Source of the DNA: Stereocaulon alpinum | Lineage: Eukaryota; Ascomycota; Lecanoromycetes; Lecanorales; Stereocaulaceae | Length of the DNA: 64,000 nt | Direction of reading: 5' to 3' | Assembly (NCBI GenBank): GCA_018257865.1 | Contig: JAEUBA010000006.1 | Span: 620,001-684,000 of the forward strand | In this document: positions 54,296 to 64,000 of the stretch, one piece after another | Layout: each line of letters opens with the position of its first letter | Numbering within the stretch: position 1 is the stretch's first letter | Made by a program: the position numbers and the translations under genes | Notes under the pieces: generated by a model | The model's database searches: none | Told to the model about the DNA's origin: nothing | The model's input: only the letters and a program-made list of their open reading frames with translations

Positions 54296-56848
54296 TTAAA
54301 CTTTTGGGTCCGCTGTATTGTCGTCTAGCTTATGGCGAGCAATTCCAGTGTATGTTCTCGAAAGCTTCAACTCTCCTTCCTGGGACTTCTCCACTGACTC
54401 TTCGTATCCGGCCTCTGCCCATTCGTAATCTTTTGAAGCTTCTCGCTGCTCCCATGCAATGCCCTCGCTTTGCAGGACAATCTGCCTTCTTCGTTCTCGT
54501 TCCTTCACAATGAACGTCAAATTCTGGCGAATGGGCTCCTCCACCGACTTCAGCAGATAGTCCAGCCATATGAATGGCAAAGAGAGTACAATTGTGGAGA
54601 TGAGAGTGTTACGGTCTGTGGATTTCATGGCAGCCTCAGAAGGGTGGTCGCCAAATTGAATGCCGCTGAATCTTGATCTCGATAAGGGTGACCGACTTTC
54701 TGGGGTGACTGGGAGCCTGTCCACGTCTGCTAGGGGTCGAGCTGATACGTCCAACTGCCATGATCCAGGAAAGTTGTGGGTAATAAAGCGCAGACAATGC
54801 ATAAGCAGGTCGAAGGCGGACTGTGGAGGTGGCTGTTGGTAGTCTTCCGACGATGTTGTTGAGCCTGTAGGATGGTCAAGAGTCTCGGGCGCTGGACTTT
54901 TCTTAAAGCGAGGAGCGCTAGAAGCAAAGCTCGTTCTGCGATTACCGTCGAAGTCGTGTAGAGAACGGTACGCTGGTACTACACCCGCTGAGTCACTTCT
55001 TCCCCTCTCGAAGTCACTCTCCAGACCGAAGGACAGTGCAGCTTCAAGATTCTCCCAATCGAGGATCTTGGTAGCCACGTCCAAACCTCGCAAAGTCACA
55101 CCATCCAGCTGCAGCAGACATCCTGTCGCAGCGTAGGACAAGGCTTCCGTCATCCAGGACACGAGGAAGTGAGCCTTCGGCATCGTATACGGGTCCTGAG
55201 AGTTCGCGCCCGTGAACATTTGAGGTGACTCGCCATAGCAGACACGAAGAGCCGACTCCACGGAACTGGGAAATATGAATCTGTCAGTCAAAGTCAACGC
55301 AATCAGTCTCCTGCCATCTGCGCCTGGCTGAGATGTCTGGAGAATTTCCCGTAGCTTTGGGCTTTGGGCAAGCAGAAGACTACTAAGAAACCACCCTGTC
55401 TTATTGTAGCGTTCGTGTCTGTGCGTTATAGTCAATTGGCAATCAGCAAAATTTGGCAAGTTGAAATTTTGCTGGAGATATGCCACTAATGGCACATTGC
55501 TGAAGGAGCCAGTTTCTGGTATATTCTGTACTCTGTTCAGCCTTTCCGTGCGCCACAATTTCGACTCATGGGCTTCATCCTGGCTTGCTTCAAGTCCGTT
55601 CTCAGCTTTCTCAACTTCTGCAGACCCAAAGTTGCCTGGATCCACAGGACCAGACGTAACATATCCACCGCGATATTGCAACAGAGGTATAAAGTTATAC
55701 GTGGTGTTTTCAGGTGGCGGGTATCCATTCACATAATTCGACTGTTGGGGCATGTTACTAAAGGGAGTTGCAGAGGGTGTGAGAGGAGGCTGACTTCCTA
55801 GAGGGGAGAATGCTGTGTAATTGTTGTAGTAAGGTAAGCCGGGGTAGTATTGGAATGAAGAAGCACGATCTTCGATTTCAGACCGAGAAGAGATTGAAGC
55901 ACGTGGGGTTGCCCGGACTTGAGGCGGGCACCCGTTGATTACGGGCCCATAGGAATAGCCCTGGTAAACGGAACGAGCAGGAGAAGATTCAGCATTCGAT
56001 GATGGAGGTGGAGGCGGGTAGAACGATATGTTGTGTGCATTACCATAATGGTGGTAAGGTAGTTCCACTGGAGAAGGCATGACATCTGTGGGCGGTGTGG
56101 ATTGTGGTTGGAAAGAGATTGGTGGTGCCAGAGCATGATCCTGGTTGGAGGAAGCAGTCGGAGAGGTTATAGAATCACTCGGAGGCGTTGGATGTGCAAA
56201 GAAAGTCGGAGCTGAGCCACGGAGGGGTGAGCTCTTCTTCCTTGGTACTTTCGGATCTGTCCCACTTTCAATACTTTCTGGAGGGCTTTGTGTAGCCTCT
56301 TGCAATGTGCCATTTCGCCTAGTTGTAGAAGGTAAATCTACAGAGATAGCCGCTGGAGGTGACCTCTTCGGATGGAAGGGCGGCGGCAGCTTGAAGCCAT
56401 GTCTTTCAATTCCAAAGCCCTGAGTGGTAATTGTAGATAGTGTTTTGACTTCTAGAGCTATCAGCGATCGTAGTGCTGGACTCTGGAATGCTGACATACC
56501 CTTAGCCTCATCTTGTTCTGCCTCCTCAACCTCTTCAGCCCAATTGCCAATAGAAGATACTTGGTTCTCAGAAATACCTGCCTTCGCATCTGCATCGGCT
56601 GATTCTCCATTCTGCGGGGTCTGTGCTGGTGTACCGGAAGCGCTCTCCGTAGGGAGTTTTTCCGTGCTCTCTCGCTCCGACGAAAGAGTTGCTTCCTGGC
56701 CAGGACAGTGTACGGGTATCTGTGCGTTCGGCTTCGGTCTTCTGTCAAGGCTTCTGGGTACTGCGGGCACTATAGGCAGGATTCGTCGAGGTTTGCTTTT
56801 CGCGGAGATCGGGCTTGGAGTCTCCGGTGGCCCAAGAAGAGGTGCCAT
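54296..56848 (-). CDS. BTB/POZ-like domain protein, fungal hypothetical
   Basis: Minus-strand ORF. The start at 56848 (MAPLLGPPETPSPIS) is chosen; an in-frame ATG at 56890 would add 14 residues. It gives 850 residues. The first half is disordered (Pro/Ser/Tyr-rich, with YPPPPPSS and YYNNYTAFSP). A BTB-like module lies roughly at residues 435-550: NFADCQLTITHRHERYNKT, WFLSSLLLAQSPKLREIL, LTDRFIFPSSVESALRVCYGE. A helical region (LLMHCLRFITHNFPGSWQL) and a C-terminal coiled coil (FIVKERERRRQIVLQSEG) follow. BTB domains mediate protein dimers and cullin-3 adaptor contacts. The specific role is unknown. It is divergent from Rtf2. Confidence 0.65.
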   Translation of the reverse strand: MAPLLGPPETPSPISAKSKPRRILPIVPAVPRSLDRRPKPNAQIPVHCPGQEATLSSERESTEKLPTESASGTPAQTPQNGESADADAKAGISENQVSSIGNWAEEVEEAEQDEAKGMSAFQSPALRSLIALEVKTLSTITTQGFGIERHGFKLPPPFHPKRSPPAAISVDLPSTTRRNGTLQEATQSPPESIESGTDPKVPRKKSSPLRGSAPTFFAHPTPPSDSITSPTASSNQDHALAPPISFQPQSTPPTDVMPSPVELPYHHYGNAHNISFYPPPPPSSNAESSPARSVYQGYSYGPVINGCPPQVRATPRASISSRSEIEDRASSFQYYPGLPYYNNYTAFSPLGSQPPLTPSATPFSNMPQQSNYVNGYPPPENTTYNFIPLLQYRGGYVTSGPVDPGNFGSAEVEKAENGLEASQDEAHESKLWRTERLNRVQNIPETGSFSNVPLVAYLQQNFNLPNFADCQLTITHRHERYNKTGWFLSSLLLAQSPKLREILQTSQPGADGRRLIALTLTDRFIFPSSVESALRVCYGESPQMFTGANSQDPYTMPKAHFLVSWMTEALSYAATGCLLQLDGVTLRGLDVATKILDWENLEAALSFGLESDFERGRSDSAGVVPAYRSLHDFDGNRRTSFASSAPRFKKSPAPETLDHPTGSTTSSEDYQQPPPQSAFDLLMHCLRFITHNFPGSWQLDVSARPLADVDRLPVTPESRSPLSRSRFSGIQFGDHPSEAAMKSTDRNTLISTIVLSLPFIWLDYLLKSVEEPIRQNLTFIVKERERRRQIVLQSEGIAWEQREASKDYEWAEAGYEESVEKSQEGELKLSRTYTGIARHKLDDNTADPKV

Positions 56849-57153
56849 TGTGGGCTTCCTGCACTTGAGGAGGGTAAGTCCCAATGACAAGCGGATGAGA
56901 CGTGGAAGCTAGTCCTCAAGGACACCCTCATTCTCAGGGAACAACCTCGCCGTTGAGAGGGGGTAGAAGGTGGAGGGTGAAGAAACGAGAAGAGATTGTT
57001 TGCCCAGTTAGGGAATTGCCGGCCCCGCAGCGTCATCGGCCTGGAGCGGCTCTTTCAACGGCTTTGCCGACTCTTGCCTTTAGATTGCAGATCCTCTATT
57101 CCCTAGCTACGCAAACCACACCACTTACAACTACTGCTATACTCCCGGCAACA
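56849..57153. promoter_or_regulatory. Bidirectional intergenic region, BTB-like gene and rtf2
   Basis: About 305 bp between divergent starts. An ORF runs in frame upstream of the rtf2 ATG (from 56902), but the Met at 57154 matches the family start. Confidence 0.4.
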
Positions 57154-58117
57154 ATGGGTAACGACGGGGGTAGTATACCGACTCGAAGGGAACTGGTCAA
57201 AGAGGCAGCCCGAGACTTATCCACAACCCAAGTTAAAGAAATCCAAACGGAACAGCAAGAACATTACTGGTCTACCTGCGCCTTATCGCATCAACCGCTC
57301 TCGTTACCAGTGGTTTCCGATGCTTTAGGCACCCTGTACAACAAGGATGCCGTTATCGACCACCTGCTGTCAGCAGCACAAGAAGATAAGCAGGACTTAC
57401 AGGCGCGAGGCGAGGCGTTCAAGGATCGATTGAGGAGTCTACGAGATGTTGTGGAGGTCAGATTTCAAGTGCAAGAGGGGGAGGAAAAGACTTCCGCAAC
57501 CAGACAGATCTGGGTATGCCCGGTTACAGGCAAGGCTTTAGGACCCGGAGTAAGAGCAACCTACGTGGTCCCCTGTGGCCACGCGTTTTCTGAGAGCGCT
57601 ATCAAGGAGATGGGTGGTGAGAGCTGTCTTCAGGTACGTGCCTCCATTACATATAGACCGCCTGCCCAGAATATGCTAATCGTCGCAGTGCAACGAATCC
57701 TACACGGCTGATAATATCATACCTATACTACCGACCTCACAGACAGAGAAAGACCGGCTAGAGCAACGAATACAGAAGCTTAAAGAGCAAGGCCTCACAC
57801 ATTCACTAAAGAAAGCTCCAGGAACGAGCAAAAAGAGGAAGAAGAATGCCAATGTCGAAGAAGCGACCGCAGGCGAGGAAGTCGCCAAAGTATCGCCTGA
57901 GAAGCCCACATCCAAAGTCGAAAGTAATATCAAGAACCAGGATACCGCGGCGTTGACAGCTAAGGTCCTGGCAGAGCAGGAAGAGCGGAATAAGAGACGG
58001 AAGCTGGGCGCCAACGACAATGTGAAGAGTCTGTTTTCGAACAAGAATGGAATGGACGAGAAGCATGTGGATTTCATGACTAGAGGATTTTCGATACCTG
58101 CTAATGCGAAGCGATGA
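57154..58117 (+). CDS. rtf2: Replication termination factor 2 (Rtf2) homologue
   Basis: Two exons (57154-57633 and 57689-58117; 55-bp intron GTACGT to GTCGCAG) encode 302 residues, the expected size. MGNDGGSIPTRRELVKEA is the conserved Rtf2 N-terminus. The first RING-like half has WSTCALSHQPLSLPVVSDALGTLYNKDAVI, and the second has WVCPVTGKALG, YVVPCGHAFSESAIKE and, across the intron, CLQCNESYTADNIIPILP. The C-terminus is Lys/Glu-rich and ends with SLFSNKNG and FMTRGFSIP. Rtf2 is a PCNA-associated C2HC2-RING protein that promotes fork arrest at replication barriers and affects splicing in S. pombe. Nuclear. Very likely a true orthologue. Confidence 0.93.
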
Positions 58118-58399
58118 TTTGGGCGTTGGGGGCATTGCGTGGCGTTTGGTGGAGATACCCTTGGAAATATTGTAGAGCAATGCAAAAGCGCCGCAAGGCT
58201 ATAAATAGAGATGATATCAGGTTTTCCAGAAACCTACGCTCTATGGCTGCCTGCCATAGTCCTTGCAAATTCCCTTCCCCGCATGAAGCTAAAGCTGAGC
58301 CCCTTGATCGTCTATCAAACTGAACGTTAACAGCCCCCAACCGAAACCGTATGCGCTTAATGCTCCCCTAGAGTCAGAAACGACCGTACCCTTGCCCAG

Positions 58400-59372
58400 T
58401 CAGATGCCCAACAAAGTCTTGAAGAAAGGTTGATCCTCCTCCGGCATCGATTCGACGAAAAACTCCACAGCCTCACGATCCAGCTTCCCCCTAACAGCTC
58501 TAGCTTCATCCTCATAAGTCCCAAGGAGATGCAGAATGTCCGTCCGATCGCTCTGCGATTCACGCTGCCTGAACGCTCCCATCTTGCTTCGGAGCAGGTA
58601 CAAGATGTCCAGGGTCTTGATTGTCCTTACTTGACCTACAGCAGTGCCAATTTTCACGGGTTGTTGGTGCTGTTCGAGATCTTTTGGGCTGCCGAGGACT
58701 CCTGATGGTTTTGTTTAGTTGGGTATGGGATAGGTATTGGGGGAGGGATTTCGTGACGTACCGCTTTCGATAAGATCGACTTCAATTCTGTGGGACTCCT
58801 TACACTGATCTTGCCCTGGTCCTGTCTTTATGAAGACTTTCAGAATACCTGACGCTAGTTTGGTGCTTGGGATGATGAGGCTATAGAGAAATAAGCCTTC
58901 TGAACTCCCAACCTACGACCGACGTTACCCTTGAGTGCATGAAGTGGGTGGTCATCGAACATAGCTTGTTATCTGAACTGCAACTGAGACAGAGGTGGCA
59001 GTACAATTCCCATGAACGAGGATTCTTGCAAGGGCCCCCCATGTCCGATAAATGATGCAAGATGAGTTATTCAGCAATTACCTACCGAGACTGCTGTTCG
59101 AGGATGCTTCGCAGATGTTTGAAGCCGCCGCTAAAACAGACATCGATGTCCCTAGTCTCCCGCTGCCCCTGAAGTAGATTCACAGCAAACCCTCCCATAA
59201 CAGCGTACTGGATCTCGTGCTTTTCGAGTAGGCCAGTAATCAGATCGGTCGCCGACATAAGGTTCTCCACTGGTGGAATAGAATTCTCAGCCTCATCATC
59301 GGAATCCGGGAGGTCTTCAAGGTTGTAGAGTTCGGCTTTGACTGTGCTGCTCGTCGAATGGGACTCCGCCAT
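58400..59372 (-). CDS. Nucleotidyltransferase-fold protein with intact catalytic motif
   Basis: Three minus-strand exons (59086-59372, 58762-58880, 58400-58701; introns 205 and 60 bp) splice in phase to 235 residues. The nucleotidyltransferase signature is complete: YAVMGGFAVNLL (Gly 60-61), then RETRDIDVCF (Asp 75 and 77), and a third acidic residue in HRIEVDLIESG (Asp near 131), read only after splicing. This is the minimal MNT/AbiEii-like or DUF-type NTase arrangement. The C-terminus (TIKTLDILYLLRSKMGAFRQRESQSDRTDI) is a helical region typical of such proteins. Fungal members have no known substrate. The next gene upstream on the same strand is a related but motif-poor protein. It is convergent with rtf2. 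Confidence 0.75.
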
Positions 59373-59706
59373 CGCTGGTGAGAAGGGCAGCTCAGCAGTT
59401 GTACGTGATTCTTAGGCGGCAGATGGATATGCCGCGAAATCCAAGCCACAAAAGTGCGTGGGATAGCTCAATCTTTGAGCCTATGCCAATGCGCGTTAGA
59501 TTGTAGAACAAAGCTGGTCCCCGTGTAAGCTCAGGGTTCAATACGGGGAATGCGGGGTTATCTCGTGTTGACTCACTTGCATTATTATCACCCACTAGTG
59601 CATGCCCGAATCAGGGGCAGATATTGTCCGAAAGAGGCAATTCCAAGGATACTCCAAGGCTATTGGTAGCTACAGTGTTGATTCTGTGCCCCTGTCGATG
59701 AACAGG

Positions 59707-60564
59707 TCATATCAAATTCCTTCTGATGGACGTTGGATCCTGTGATTCGTGCCTACGCCATCTGGTCGCGTACAGTTCTGCAGGCTTTTTCAAGCCCATG
59801 CGAGCCTCTTTCCTACGCACTGAGGCCTGCCATGCAACCCGTCTTTGCTTGGGAGTAGTGCTTAGTCCAAGAAAAGCCGGGTTTCCTCCAATTGCTCGGA
59901 CAGCATCTTTCCGTCGCCGCGCCCATTCGACGTCGATATCAGCATCAAGATCCAAATTTTTCTCACCCCATTGTTCGGAGAGGTCCATGCCATCGATTAG
60001 CTCTTCCAAGTCTGTTCCATTCTGTGTATCAAGGAGACTCTGGGCGTACACCGAGAGCTTAGGATAAGGCAAACCACCAATGCTTTTCACAATATTGGTA
60101 GTATTGCAGGGGAGGTTACAATAGCTCGCTGTCACGATGACCCAAAAAACACACTGCCCGACTACCTTGAAACGAGGGAAGGTACGCAGTAGGTTCCCCA
60201 CGCCTCCCATTGGTGAAGGCTGGGAAGGCGTAAGAAGAGCGTTATATGAAGTGAAGAGATCTGTAGCCTTTTCGTGCTGATCATCTGGGACGCACAGAAC
60301 CCTATCCTATCATGGGAGTATTAGCAATATCACTTTCAAGTCAGGTTTGCCACAAGCTTCAATGCCCACATTCTGTTTTCGTCCGGAGCCATAGTATATC
60401 AATGCATACTCTTCAATGAAGCAACATGACACACCAGCATCTTCAAGGATGGCAATGATCCTCACAACATCCTCATGAGATGGTGGTGAATCGCTTGATA
60501 ATCCAACAACGTCTTCATCTAGGATACACGAGTGGAAAGGCTCCCCTTCTTGAACCTCTGGCAT
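59707..60564 (-). CDS. Conserved fungal hypothetical protein, degenerate nucleotidyltransferase-like
   Basis: Two minus-strand exons (60370-60564 and 59707-60306; intron 63 bp) encode 264 residues. The N-terminal part (DVVRIIAILEDAGVSCCFIEEYALIYYGSGRKQN|DRVLCVP) has the strand-helix-strand layout of an NTase fold, but a GSG turn replaces GG/GS and no DxD follows. The C-terminal part (YPKLSVYAQSLLDTQN, LIDGMDLSEQWGEKNLDLD, DVEWARRRKDAVRAIG) is the signature of a large ascomycete hypothetical family. Function unknown; a substrate-binding but non-catalytic role is possible. It shares strand and fold type with the neighbouring gene (intergenic gap 334 bp). Confidence 0.7.
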
Positions 60565-62138
60565 TTCATAGAAACTCCGATAGTAAGGCAGGTAAGCACA
60601 ACAAGCTTTTGGCCCAAGGGTTCAGACAGCGTACATGACAGGACGATTTCAGAGCTTGATAATGAGTTTGGAAAAGGAAGTATTTTCCTCGAGCAAGCAG
60701 GCTTCCAAACACTCTCAATGAGCCGAATGGGAGAAAACCCACATCAGATCGACAGGATGTTGAAGCTATAGAGAACGATGCATAGTCGGCATTGCAAGGA
60801 GAGTACGGAACGAGAGGCGTGTAGAGCGTTGATATATTGATCCTCTGGCTGCTTTTAGCGGAGTTCTCTGCCAGGTGAGAGGAACCTTCCCCAGCAGGTC
60901 TAGGGTGAGCGCCACTTTAATCCCGTGGCGGGTGACTGTTACGCGAGTCTAGCACGTCATCGCCAAAAGTTTCCAGTATTTTTTGGGCGGGGCTCCCCCT
61001 AGGCGAGGCCCCTATGTGCATCCCAGGGGAGGGATAGGCACCTAGTAAAGGCACTCTGAGGGCAGCTCTGGGGCGAGTATTTTGGGATACTTCTGAGGAG
61101 GTATGAATATTTCGTGGGCGCTGATATACCTAGGTAACCTTGAATGATTGTGACCCCCTAGAGGTGCTACCTGAAACATGTTCTATCAGAGACTATTACG
61201 TGTCTCTTTGCCATCCAGGGTGAGTGGTATACTACTATATAAACTGATGGTCTGCCTGCAAATTCAGGCGCAGCGCCCTTCTATTCATCTCTTGAGCGCG
61301 TATCTCTATAGAACAAGAGGCGACAACAGAAAGAATGTTTGTCTTTAATATCGCTCTCTTAGCTCTCCCTTAGCTCTCCTTCACTTATTCTTCTTTATCC
61401 TTTCATAATGTTATCCATTTTGGTCTTTTTCTTTGCCAACCTCGATGGGTGGAAGCAGGCTGAAGGGCGAAGACTCCAGACCGAGTCATTCACACACATT
61501 GTGGGACAGATGCGCCGGCAGCTACCTCCATATGGAGATAGGAAAATGGAGCAGCATATTCAAGGGCTTCAGGCCACCGGCAATACGAGACCACGCGGAC
61601 ATGTTTGCAACAACGGGATAGACGAGCTTCGCTCGGAGGAGACCCAAGGCAAGCTGTGGTGTTGTGGTGTTATGGGTCGGCGGAAGGTCGGATTCAGTGT
61701 ACATAAGGCTACTAGTATCAGCATGCTTGCCCTTTCCCTCCTCCCGCCTTTCAATTCGAGAATGAGACCAGAGGCGAATGAAGAAGCGCTATCGGGGCCG
61801 CTGAATTCAACGGATTCTGTATCCAGAACAAGGAACACGGCTTCCGACTTTTCTCATTTGGCAAAGTGCATTCCGAATTCTCTTACCCAAAGACTGGGGG
61901 CTTTGGAGCATCATTCTTTGTGCCTCTACATTACCTCGCAAAATCGGAAGGATCGTCTTATTGCCCTGGCCTACCCTTGAGCCTTTGCCCTTGTGTTTAG
62001 CCAATCGAAGCCTTCACAAACCTTCATCCACTACCGACTTTGTCGCTGACACCTGCTGACCCATTGAATTGGTTGCGCTTCGGTCTGATTCTCCTACTTT
62101 CATATCCTTCTAACTTGGACAGTTCTGTCCTTCACGCC
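60565..62138. other. 1.6-kb region, possible retroelement LTR and an unassigned ORF
   Basis: An ORF at 61408-61980 (190 codons, plus) has no recognisable domain and several codons atypical of genes; I do not call it. The stretch 60937-61328 begins TGTTACG and ends ACAACA, with a TATATAAAC box inside, so it could be an LTR remnant, but no matching target duplication flanks it. Confidence 0.25.
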
Positions 62139-64000
62139 ATGAATGGGAAAATACTTTCCTTGCTTGCTTTTGCGGCCGGCTCATCCGCGTTATACATCCC
62201 ACATGGACTAGTCGAAGACATGAAGGCCTTGCTATGGCCTTTTCAAAGACCCCTCCAATAGTGCCAAAATACACCTACTTCTCGACGCTGTTGGAATGAA
62301 TACGACATCAACAAGAACTATTACACCATGTTTCCCGACACAGGCAACACTGTGGAGATATGGCTGTCAGCGGAAGAAACTATCTGCAACCAAGACGGAT
62401 ACGAACGCTCCTGCAAGACATTCAATGGAACCATGCCCGGTCCACCCATCATCGCGAATTGGGGTGATGATCTTGTCATCCACGTAACCAATAAGATGCG
62501 ATCGAACGGTACCACTGTTCACTGGCACGGTGTACGCCAGTTAGATACCGTTCAGTATGATTGAGTACCCGGTGTTACACAGTGCCCAATCCGCCCCGGA
62601 GATACGTTGACCTGCAGATACAAGGTCACGCAATACGGTACGAGCTGGCATCAAAGTCATATCTCTCTACAATACCTAGAAGGACTGTTCGGACCATTGA
62701 TATTCAAAGGTCCGGCTAGAGCTGATTATGAGGAGGACCTCGGTGCGCTTTCCTCCAAGACTTGTCGCATGTACCTACCTTCAGCGCCTGGAGTAGTAAA
62801 GAGAGCTATGGCATTACCCACTCACTCAGAAATCTCCTAATCAATGGAACCAACACATTCGACTGCTCTGCAGTTTCGGATGAGAGTTGTGTTGGCGGGG
62901 GCAAGATATCGCAGGCTGTTTTCCAGCTTGGCAAGGAGTACCTGATTCGCTTTATCAACGTCGCCACCGACAGCCAGTTCCAGTTCAGTATCGATGGTCA
63001 CAAGCTCAAGGTTATTGCTAACGACTTCGTCCCTATTGAGCCATACGACACCGACAGCGTTATTATTAATGCTGCTCAACGTTACGACGTCATTGTCGAG
63101 GCCAATGCTCCACCAGGTGACTATTGGCTGCGAGCCTTCTGAGTAGATGCCTACGCCCGAGTTGCAAACGACCACCCTGAAGACTCTACTGGTATCGTTC
63201 GGTATGACGCCGCCAGCACTAGCGACCTAACTAGTGTGAGTGCCGTCGTGGCTCCTACCAGTTGCTTTGACGAACCGATGGAAAGCCTGGTTCCCCACAT
63301 GAACTTTGACGTTACAAACATTGCTGGCATGACCGTCGAGGAGCTCAGTTTGCGACTCACACACGAGGCGTTATTCACATAGACGATTAAGAGCAGCAGC
63401 TTGGTACTTGACTGGAGCAATCCGACACTCAAGCGGGTCTTCAATAACGAATCAGTCTTTCCCACTGAGTACAATATCATTCTTGTTGATGTAAGAAACC
63501 AAGTTCGCTCTCATATCATCTGCTCAGGGTTGCAACCACTAATTTAGTCAACAGTAAAAGACCGCTTCCGACAACGAGTGGGCGGTGTTGGTGATCCAAA
63601 ACAAAGTCATTGGTCTGCTTGCCGCGTAAGTTCTGCCGCCGTTATTATTTCGATATAGACTGACAATAGCGCTCACAGCATCGCGCACCCCATCCATCTT
63701 CACGGCCACGACTTCTGGGTCTTGGCACAGGAGAGTGGCCCCTGGGACGGAACGACCGACTTTTTCAAGACGATCAATCCGCCACGACACGACACCGCCG
63801 TTCTACCCGCACAGGGCTATCTCGCAATTGCTCTTCGCTTAGATGATCTTGGGACTTGGATCCTGCACTGCCTGGCATGCTAGCCAGGGTCTTTCGATGG
63901 AGTTTGTTGAAAGCGGAGAATCCATTTCGATTCTGTTAAGGGATATGGAGAACTTTCAGGGCACGTGTGAGTCGTGGGAGATGTGGTCTAGAAATGCGAC
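62139..64000 (+). pseudogene. Decayed multicopper oxidase (laccase-type) gene, runs off the window
   Basis: The reading begins with an intact signal peptide (MNGKILSLLAFAAGSSALYIP) and follows the ascomycete laccase layout: a VHWHGVRQ copper motif, SHISLQYLEGLFGPLIF, a second cupredoxin domain (YLIRFINVATDSQF), and HPIHLHGHDFWVLA. The frame is broken many times: TAG at 62259, TGA at 62562, a one-base deletion near 62750, TGA at 63140 and TAG at 63380 (both where Trp is expected), and a deletion near 63871 that removes part of the last copper-binding segment (HC...WH). Two normal introns remain (63491-63554 and 63626-63678). Two of the stops fit G-to-A changes, as in RIP or plain decay. The 3' end lies beyond 64000. 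Confidence 0.85.

Noticed and set aside
59510..59550. GGTTCAATAC-like box as a tRNA B box
   Set aside because: No A box or cloverleaf could be built around it.

Overview
This is nuclear DNA from a filamentous ascomycete (Pezizomycotina). Genes are split by short introns, mostly 45-65 bp, with GTRNGT donors, CTAAC-like branch points and YAG acceptors. The gene families are fungal: a Zn2Cys6 regulator with AflR-like features, DUF6594, a CYP52-like P450, GFA proteins, an ATP-grasp of the solid-state-culture type, and cellular retropepsin-like proteins. A Dothideomycete is my best guess from the gene mix, but the sequence does not prove it. I saw no bacterial operons, CRISPR arrays, rRNA or convincing tRNA. 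All exon structures were spliced by eye and checked for reading-frame phase.

Layout. 0.5-5 kb: a Vip1-like RRM protein with a metallothionein-like tail, mitoribosomal protein mL50 and a small secreted cysteine protein. 5-7 kb is gene-poor. 7-11.5 kb: a GFA enzyme, then a head-to-head pair made of a protein with two retropepsin-like domains and a DUF6594 membrane protein. 11.5-14.9 kb is poorly coding, with exons of an uncertain membrane protein. 14.9-26.1 kb: a Nop8-like nucleolar protein, a two-TM protein, a CYP52-like P450, a conserved membrane protein with an unresolved 5' end, a mitochondrial SMP-domain protein and two small proteins. 26.4-30 kb: a divergent ATP-grasp ligase and MFS exporter pair, which may make and export a small metabolite (inference). 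30-37.5 kb: disordered and hypothetical proteins, then a Kelch protein facing a protein with two GFA domains.

37.5-41.4 kb and 42.8-45 kb are gene-poor around a Zn2Cys6 regulator. At 45.0-45.6 kb lies a 5'-truncated non-LTR retrotransposon with a 14-bp target-site duplication and an AATC tail. It sits about 200 bp upstream of a salicylate-hydroxylase-type FAD monooxygenase. 47.9-58.1 kb is a housekeeping stretch: a Trf4/Cid14-type poly(A) polymerase, a disordered protein, a BTB-like protein and Rtf2. 58.4-60.6 kb carries two neighbouring genes related to nucleotidyltransferases, one with the catalytic motif and one apparently without it. The window ends in a decayed multicopper oxidase (laccase-type) pseudogene.

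Housekeeping genes (mL50, Nop8-like, Trf4-like, Rtf2) alternate with accessory blocks. The accessory blocks hold nearly all the unusual features: the tandem retropepsin gene, the retroelement insertion, the nucleotidyltransferase-fold pair and the oxidase pseudogene.
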